Positions 5,713 through 10,085 of a DNA stretch of 10,085 nt are shown piece after piece. Source of the DNA: Betaproteobacteria bacterium. GTDB taxonomy: Bacteria; Pseudomonadota; Gammaproteobacteria; Burkholderiales; Casimicrobiaceae. The notes beneath the pieces are model-generated. The model was not told where the DNA came from and searched no databases. It worked only from the letters and a program-made list of their open reading frames with translations. The stretch's first letter is position 1. Each line of letters starts with the position of its first letter. Location of the stretch: contig PLYG01000222.1 in the NCBI GenBank assembly GCA_003153335.1, forward strand, positions 394-10,478, written 5' to 3'. The translations under genes and the position numbers were made by a program.

Positions 5713-7095
5713 ATGCGTGTTCAGGCTATTGTTACGCTGCGGAAACCGCCTCTGCCGGAGTTGAGCTTCCTGCTCAGCGCGCTCAACGAACGCGAATGCA
5801 ATGCGCAGCTCGCGTTTCAATGCATCAGCAAGTCCATTGCGGCGCCATGGATGAAGGCGCTGCGAACGGGCGCGGCCGTGCAGTTGAAGCTCGGCATTCC
5901 CGGCCTGGGTGAACTGGACGTGGGCGGGAACGTCGCCCGCTGCGTCAAGCATGAGTCGTATGACGAATATTGGTTTGGATTTAAAAAGCTGGAAAACGAA
6001 AAACGCGCAACGCTCAAAGCCTTGATCGCGGCGCTCAAGGGCGCGGCGCATGGGCGCGTGGATGCGCGGCCACCCGCTGCGGTGGCGGCTGCAAGTACGC
6101 CGCCGAAAGAGGCGCGAGCGGCGGCGAAGAAGCCGCAGAGTTCTTCAAAAAAGCCGCCGCCGCTGAAAATTCAATTGCAGTCGTCTGCGGCGCCCGTGGC
6201 ACACGCGGCACACGCGGCACACGCGGCACACGCGGATGGGCCGCAGCCTTCGGCAACACTATCGCCGTCGGCGGCGAAGCAACCTCCGCCACGCAAAAAG
6301 CTGGGCGAACTGCTGGTCAAATTCTGCGATTTGAAACCGGAAGAAGTGGAGGGAACGGTGGCGGCGGCCAAACATTCCGGCGAGCGCTTTGGCCGCTACC
6401 TGTTGCGCACGGGAATGGTGACGCCGGAGCAGCTCTGCCGCGCCGTGGCCGTACAGGCGGGCCTGCCTGTGGTGAATTTGTGGACCGCCAACATTCCCAA
6501 TGCCCTGAACCGGATTTTTCCCTTTGCCGTGTTGAAGGAACACAACTGTGTTCCATTTGAGCAATCCGTTTCGTCGGTGTCGCTGGCGGTCGCCGAGCCG
6601 CTCAAACGCGACGCCGTTCGCCGGCTGGAGGAGCTTTGCCGAAAACCCATCCGCATGTGCGTGGGCCAGGAAGATCTCGTCGCGCTGCAACTGGACCGCA
6701 TCTTTAAAGGCTCGAAACCGCGAACATTCACGCGCTACTTCCTGCAGATGCCCCTGGAGTACCGGTTTTCCACACGCCTGGGCCGTGTGCTTGACGATGA
6801 GGCTTATTCAGCCGTGACGCTGAACGTCGGGCAGGGCGGCATGGCGATCAGCCAGCCGGCGCCGATTCCGAAAGTCATCGTGTCGCAGCCCAGGCACGAT
6901 GTCTATAGCGTGGTCACGTTGAAAGTGCTGCCATCCGATATTCATGCGATCTGCCAATTGCGCTGGATTCGCAGGCCGGAGAACAAAGCTCCGCTGCTGT
7001 GGCGCCTGGGCTGGCAAATCGTCGAAACCGCGGCAAATGACGAACGGAAATTGCGGAGTCTTTGCGCGACGATTTCCGGGAGCCGCAACGGATAA
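5713..7095 (+). CDS. PilZ-like / MshEN / PilZ protein (putative c-di-GMP receptor)
   Basis: A 460-residue cytoplasmic signalling protein. Residues about 1-108 resemble a PilZ-type barrel (GAAVQLKLGIPGLGELDVGG, then YWFGFKKL) but lack an RxxxR motif. Residues 110-194 are an Ala/Pro/Lys-rich linker with a tandem AHA repeat. Residues about 195-330 are an MshEN domain, as in the N-terminus of GspE/PilB/MshE ATPases: KLGELLVKF then RFGRYLLRTGMVTPEQLCRA with Gln248, the second matching the RLGxxL...L...Q c-di-GMP motif. Residues 335-450 are a PilZ domain with RxxxR (Arg337, Arg341) and NVGQGG (371-376), where the conserved Ser of [D/N]xSxxG is Gly. There is no ATPase domain. The ATG at 5713 is set by alignment with the paralogue at 7336, which begins with the same MRVQA and the same first 15 bases; the frame is open further upstream but crosses the terminator and overlaps the previous gene. 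No good Shine-Dalgarno is visible. c-di-GMP binding is inferred from families. Confidence 0.8.
   Translation: MRVQAIVTLRKPPLPELSFLLSALNERECNAQLAFQCISKSIAAPWMKALRTGAAVQLKLGIPGLGELDVGGNVARCVKHESYDEYWFGFKKLENEKRATLKALIAALKGAAHGRVDARPPAAVAAASTPPKEARAAAKKPQSSSKKPPPLKIQLQSSAAPVAHAAHAAHAAHADGPQPSATLSPSAAKQPPPRKKLGELLVKFCDLKPEEVEGTVAAAKHSGERFGRYLLRTGMVTPEQLCRAVAVQAGLPVVNLWTANIPNALNRIFPFAVLKEHNCVPFEQSVSSVSLAVAEPLKRDAVRRLEELCRKPIRMCVGQEDLVALQLDRIFKGSKPRTFTRYFLQMPLEYRFSTRLGRVLDDEAYSAVTLNVGQGGMAISQPAPIPKVIVSQPRHDVYSVVTLKVLPSDIHAICQLRWIRRPENKAPLLWRLGWQIVETAANDERKLRSLCATISGSRNG
6198..6233 (+). repeat. Four perfect 9-bp tandem repeats in the linker
   Basis: GGCACACGC occurs four times in a row without a mismatch and encodes the AHA repeats (residues about 163-174) between the N-terminal domain and MshEN of the 5713 gene. 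The paralogue at 7336 has no such repeat in its linker. Nine-base units keep the frame when copy number changes. Confidence 0.9.
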
Positions 7096-7101
7096 TCGCT
7101 C

Positions 7102-7162
7102 CTATTGGTTCGCGCGTCGCTAAAGAGACGCGACCCGCATTCAATACGCGCGAACCAATATG
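7102..7162. repeat. Palindromic repeat element, copy 2 (MITE-like)
   Basis: The same 14-bp inverted repeats as copy 1 stand at 7103-7116 and 7147-7160, and 7137-7161 is identical to 2213-2237. The centre is shorter and lacks the terminator-like hairpin; instead CGCGTC (7113-7118) can pair with GACGCG (7127-7132). TCGCTC directly before the element (7096-7101, right after the TAA stop of the upstream gene) is repeated at 7163-7168, a possible target-site duplication. It lies between the two paralogous signalling genes. Confidence 0.8.
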
Positions 7163-7335
7163 TCGCTCACGTGAAGCTGCTTGTATGGATAAAAACGTGG
7201 AACAGGCAATGCGCGATCGCGCGGAGCATCCTTGGCAACACCGTTGCATCGCGGTAAGTTTCAAAGACATTTTCCGTTCCGGAATCCGAGCAATCCGCGG
7301 AGCCCGGTGAGCGAGCGGAAAGCCATGGGGCGCCT
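7163..7335 (+). other. Spacer upstream of the kinase-fusion gene
   Basis: I see no convincing gene, promoter or ribosome site in this stretch. It holds the perfect 12-bp palindrome GCGCGATCGCGC at 7211-7222. A 41-codon frame starts at 7185 but has no Shine-Dalgarno sequence and no recognisable content. The ATG at 7336 itself has only a weak upstream GGGGCG (7327-7332). Confidence 0.5.
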
Positions 7336-9696
7336 ATGCGTGTTCAGGCTACAATGACCCTTCGACACCCGCCGCTGCCGGACTTGAATTGTCTGCTCAG
7401 CACGCTCGGCGAGAACGAATGCGTCGCGCAAGTCGCCTTTCAGTGCCTCAGTAAATCCGTTGCCGATCCTTGGATCAAGTGGCTGCGCAAAGGCGCCGTA
7501 ATGCGGCTGCTTATCGGCGTCGCCGGCGCCGGCGAGTTGGAGATCGCCTCAACCGTTGCCCGCTGCGTCAAACGCGAGTCGCATCAGGAATTCAGCTTTG
7601 GGTTCAAAAATCTATCGAGCTCCCAGCGCGCGACGTTGGCCAGACAGATCGAAGCGCTGAAAAACGCGGCGCCTGAAGCCGCAGCAGCGCCGCCGACTGA
7701 ACCGGAAACGCCGCAGCCCTCAAGCGCAAAGCCGCAGCGCATGAGGATCGGTGAACTGCTGGTCCAGCTCTGTAACCTGAAGCCTGAGGAGGTCGAAGGA
7801 TCGGTCACTGCCGCAAAACACTTCGGCGAAAGGCTCGGCCGTTACCTTCTGCGCTGCGGGCTGGTTACGCCCGAGCAGCTCTGCCGGGCGGTGGCGTTGC
7901 AGTCCGGCCTGCCGATCGTAGACACGCCCGAAATTAAAGCCGCCGGATCGTTGACGACGTTATTTCCCTTCCTCGTTCTCAAGGAAAACAGTTGCGCGCC
8001 TTTCGCGGAAACGGCAAAAACCGTTTCGATGGCCGTGGCCGAACCGTTGAAGGCCAGCGCCCTGCGCCAGTTGGAAGGGATCTGCAGGAAGCGCGTCGAG
8101 ATGTTTGTCGCGCCGGAGGACGTGGTCGCCAAACAGCTCGACGTCATCTACGAAGGGTCCAAGCCGAGGAAGTATACGCGCTATCAGGTGCAGATGCCGA
8201 TCGAGTACCGCTTTTCAACCCGCCTGGGCCGGCCGCTCGATGACAACGCCTATGCGGCGTTCACCGCGAACATCAGCCAGGGCGGCATGGCGCTCAACCA
8301 GGCCGAACCTGTTCCCGACATCATCGCTGCGCAGCCCCGGCACGACATCTACGCGCGCGCCGTGTTAAAAGATCCGCTGGCGGATATTCATGCGATCTGC
8401 CAGTTGCTCTGGATCCGCCAGCCCGGCGCGGGGCCTGCGATCTGGCGTCTTGGATTTCAGATCGTCCAAATTGCCGCATCCGACGACCGGCAACTCCAGA
8501 GTCTGTGCATGAAAGTTTCGCGCAGCCGCAATTTCGACTTCGCGTCCCGGTCCGCATTATCCTTGCGCCCGGTTGGGCCATCGGCCGGCGCGCCTGTCGC
8601 CCGCACTGCTTCTTCAATGAGAACGGAGGTCTCCATGGGCTCAGTGGACAGAATAGACGCGGAACGCATACGGAGCCAACTGCGCACACTGGGGATCACC
8701 GAAGACGTGCTCGTTCACGAACAGTCGTATCAGCAATTCATGCTGGAAAAGGGCATCAAGACGCTGGGCAAGGGCGGCGAAGGCGCCGTTTACTTTCTGC
8801 GCGGACACGTGGTCAAGGTGGTCGCGCCCGAAGGCGCCGGCGCTGCACTGCGTGAAATCGCGCACATGCTCTACCTCAACGGCCTTGGCGCCGATGGCGT
8901 AATGGGTGAACGCAAGCGGCGGGATTTTCCGTCACTGCTTTGGATCTATACGCTTTCCAACGGCAGTCTCGCCGTCGGCATGCAGCCGTTCGATCCCGCG
9001 GAGTCCCCTCTAAGCACAACCCTGTACGAACGATTGCGGCGCGGGCCGCCGCTGAGCCACGGCCATGCACTGGCCCTGCTGGGGGCGCTGGCGCGCACGC
9101 TGAGTTTCATGCACGCGATGGGCATGATTCATCATGACTTGAAACCGGCCAACATTTTCGTGCCAGCGGACATGAAGCAGGAGCCGATCGTCTTCGACTT
9201 CGGCCAGTCGCTGCTGCGAATGAACAGTTGGGGGCGCGAATGGTTGCAACACGATCATAATTCCAGGCTGTGGTTCAACGGCACGTATCGCTACATGCAT
9301 CTCTTGCGCCGCACGGCTCACCTCGGCGCCGTCGCGGTATTGAGCGGGCGCACGCTGACGGACAAGCAAACGACCGCGATGGACCGCTATCTTCCGTCGT
9401 TATACGACGACGTATTTGCGTACGCACGCATCGTCCGCGACGTGGTGCGAAGCAAAAACGTTCAATTGGAAAAGGCGGAAGCAGCGGCGCTGATCGAGCT
9501 CTACCGGGACTTGATGGGCTTGCAGCGCGAGGCTAAAAAAGCGCCCAGCAGCGGCCTGACATCGATGTTCTTGCGGCGCGTCGAAGTTGCGCCGGTGAAA
9601 GTAGGGCCTGAAACCAAATGGCCGTCGATGGAGAAAGTCAGTACCCGCGTTCAGAATGTGCTGAAGTCGTTGCGAACGGCGACGAAAACCAAGTAA
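7336..9696 (+). CDS. PilZ-like / MshEN / PilZ / Ser-Thr kinase fusion protein
   Basis: A 786-residue protein whose first 400 residues align throughout with the 5713 product. Layout: N-terminal PilZ-like barrel (1-108), short Ala/Pro/Glu linker (110-135), MshEN (136-272; RIGELLVQL, then RLGRYLLRCGLVTPEQLCRA with Arg166 and Gln189), PilZ (275-392; RxxxR at Arg278/Arg282 and NISQGG at 312-317, a complete motif here), linker (400-434), and a protein kinase domain (about 470-700). Kinase landmarks: P-loop GKGGEG (478-483), Lys494, Glu507 as the likely alphaC partner, catalytic loop HHDLKPAN (Asp601, Asn606) and DFG (621-623). GTYRYM (649-654) matches the end of an activation segment, but the APE triplet is replaced by HLL. 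It probably phosphorylates Ser/Thr of an unknown target, with activity set by c-di-GMP; both are inference from the domains. No transmembrane segment is seen. It follows its paralogue by 240 bases, separated by a repeat element. ATG 7336 is the only in-frame start after the stop at 7255. A kinase-only start at ATG 8635 is possible. Confidence 0.82.
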   Translation: MRVQATMTLRHPPLPDLNCLLSTLGENECVAQVAFQCLSKSVADPWIKWLRKGAVMRLLIGVAGAGELEIASTVARCVKRESHQEFSFGFKNLSSSQRATLARQIEALKNAAPEAAAAPPTEPETPQPSSAKPQRMRIGELLVQLCNLKPEEVEGSVTAAKHFGERLGRYLLRCGLVTPEQLCRAVALQSGLPIVDTPEIKAAGSLTTLFPFLVLKENSCAPFAETAKTVSMAVAEPLKASALRQLEGICRKRVEMFVAPEDVVAKQLDVIYEGSKPRKYTRYQVQMPIEYRFSTRLGRPLDDNAYAAFTANISQGGMALNQAEPVPDIIAAQPRHDIYARAVLKDPLADIHAICQLLWIRQPGAGPAIWRLGFQIVQIAASDDRQLQSLCMKVSRSRNFDFASRSALSLRPVGPSAGAPVARTASSMRTEVSMGSVDRIDAERIRSQLRTLGITEDVLVHEQSYQQFMLEKGIKTLGKGGEGAVYFLRGHVVKVVAPEGAGAALREIAHMLYLNGLGADGVMGERKRRDFPSLLWIYTLSNGSLAVGMQPFDPAESPLSTTLYERLRRGPPLSHGHALALLGALARTLSFMHAMGMIHHDLKPANIFVPADMKQEPIVFDFGQSLLRMNSWGREWLQHDHNSRLWFNGTYRYMHLLRRTAHLGAVAVLSGRTLTDKQTTAMDRYLPSLYDDVFAYARIVRDVVRSKNVQLEKAEAAALIELYRDLMGLQREAKKAPSSGLTSMFLRRVEVAPVKVGPETKWPSMEKVSTRVQNVLKSLRTATKTK
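8625..8637 (+). promoter_or_regulatory. Possible internal ribosome binding site and kinase-only start
   Basis: GGAGGT (8625-8630) lies four bases before ATG 8635, in frame with the fusion gene, at residue Met434, exactly between the PilZ domain and the kinase. The site is better than anything in front of the annotated start at 7336. It could produce a 353-residue free kinase beside the fusion protein, or mark the start of a formerly separate gene. Confidence 0.4.
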
Positions 9697-9700
9697 ACTG

Positions 9701-9726
9701 AAGAGCGATTTGACCCTCTTGTTTTT
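9701..9726 (+). terminator. Weak terminator-like hairpin after the kinase gene
   Basis: AAGAG (9701-9705) and CTCTT (9716-9720) could form a five-pair stem with a ten-base loop, followed by GTTTTT. It is the only such structure in the 77-base gap before alaS, and it is weak. Confidence 0.3.
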
Positions 9727-9773
9727 CCCTCGTATTGTCGGTTAACGATCAAGCAATACATTCGAGGAGCAAC

Positions 9774-10085
9774 ATGCCCACGTTTCTGTCTGTCGATGAA
9801 ATCCGCCGCCGCTGGATTGCGTTTTTTGTGGCCGAAGGGCACAAACATGTGCCCTCCGATTCGCTCCTGCCGCATAACGATCCGAGCGTCCTGTTCACCG
9901 GCGCGGGAATGAACCAGTTCAAGGACAATTTCATGGGCCGCGCGAAACTGGACCATCCGCGCCAGCGCGCCGTCACCGTGCAGAAGGTCATGCGCGCCTC
10001 GGACATCGACAACGTCGGCCGCACGCCCAACCATCAGACGTTTTTCGAAATGCTCGGGCACTTTTCGTTCGGCGATTACTTCAAG
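9774..10085 (+). CDS. alaS: Alanyl-tRNA synthetase, N-terminal part (3' end outside window)
   Basis: The first 104 residues of AlaRS, the class II enzyme that charges tRNA-Ala in the cytoplasm. Recognition is from PHNDPSVLFTGAGMNQFKDN (residues 33-52) and TFFEMLGHFSFGDYFK (89-104), the start of the aminoacylation domain. The ATG at 9774 follows AGGAG (9765-9769) and gives the usual short N-terminus (MPTFLSVDEIRRRWIAFFVA) before the conserved block. Between these blocks the protein reads QKVMRASDIDNVGRTPNHQ, shorter than the QKCVRAGGKHNDLENVG form of E. coli; similar shortened forms are familiar from some other phyla. The frame is open to the last base. The gene starts 77 bases after the kinase stop and probably has its own promoter in that gap, though none is clear. 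Confidence 0.96.
   Translation, partial: MPTFLSVDEIRRRWIAFFVAEGHKHVPSDSLLPHNDPSVLFTGAGMNQFKDNFMGRAKLDHPRQRAVTVQKVMRASDIDNVGRTPNHQTFFEMLGHFSFGDYFK

Noticed and set aside
7185..7310. 41-codon frame between the two paralogues
   Set aside because: It has no Shine-Dalgarno sequence and no recognisable content; the overlap with the palindrome 7211-7222 explains part of its composition.

Overview
The window is about 10 kb of GC-rich bacterial chromosome in which every gene I can support lies on the + strand. It is bounded by two housekeeping genes that run off the edges: the 3' part of an RNase R gene on the left and the 5' part of an alanyl-tRNA synthetase gene on the right. Between them is accessory material: a Doc-type toxin-antitoxin module, two secreted proteins, and two tandem paralogous signalling proteins, the second of which continues into a protein kinase. 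The many Ser/Thr-kinase and PilZ-like features, the large secreted SGNH protein and the shortened AlaRS motif would suit a free-living lineage such as Acidobacteriota or another deep Gram-negative phylum. That is an impression from protein style only; no marker here settles the taxon.

Left to right: (1) 1-1239, RNase R C-terminal two thirds (RNB catalytic domain plus S1 domain). (2) 1335-2141, an antitoxin and a Doc/Fic toxin that overlap by one base, followed by a 57-aa ribbon-helix-helix protein that looks like a second, orphan antitoxin. (3) 2142-2239, a palindromic repeat with a terminator-like hairpin inside it. (4) 2407-4308, a secreted SGNH/GDSL hydrolase with an Ig-like domain, a Gly-Thr-rich linker and an unrecognised C-terminal domain. 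(5) 4309-4622, an AT-rich spacer with a candidate operator. (6) 4623-5420, a secreted protein of unknown function followed by a strong intrinsic terminator. (7) 5475-5712, a leader with a large imperfect palindrome flanked by direct repeats. (8) 5713-7095, a PilZ-like/MshEN/PilZ protein. (9) 7102-7162, a second copy of the palindromic repeat seen at 2142. (10) 7336-9696, a paralogue of gene 8 whose reading frame continues into a Ser/Thr kinase-like domain. (11) 9774-10085, start of alaS.

The most interesting system is the tandem pair at 5713-9696. Both proteins share a layout of an N-terminal PilZ-like barrel, a linker, an MshEN (GspE/PilB N-terminal) domain and a C-terminal PilZ domain. MshEN and PilZ are both families that bind cyclic di-GMP. 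In the second gene, exactly where the first ends, the frame continues through a short linker into a kinase with P-loop, catalytic HHD, Asn and DFG motifs. This predicts a c-di-GMP-controlled protein kinase with a kinase-less paralogue beside it. The kinase segment also has its own internal ATG with a Shine-Dalgarno-like sequence, so a free kinase could be made from the same message.

The second notable signal is a family of palindromic elements. Two copies share identical 14-bp terminal inverted repeats and a 25-bp right end, sit immediately after stop codons, and are each flanked by short direct repeats, as expected of a non-autonomous mobile element (MITE-like).
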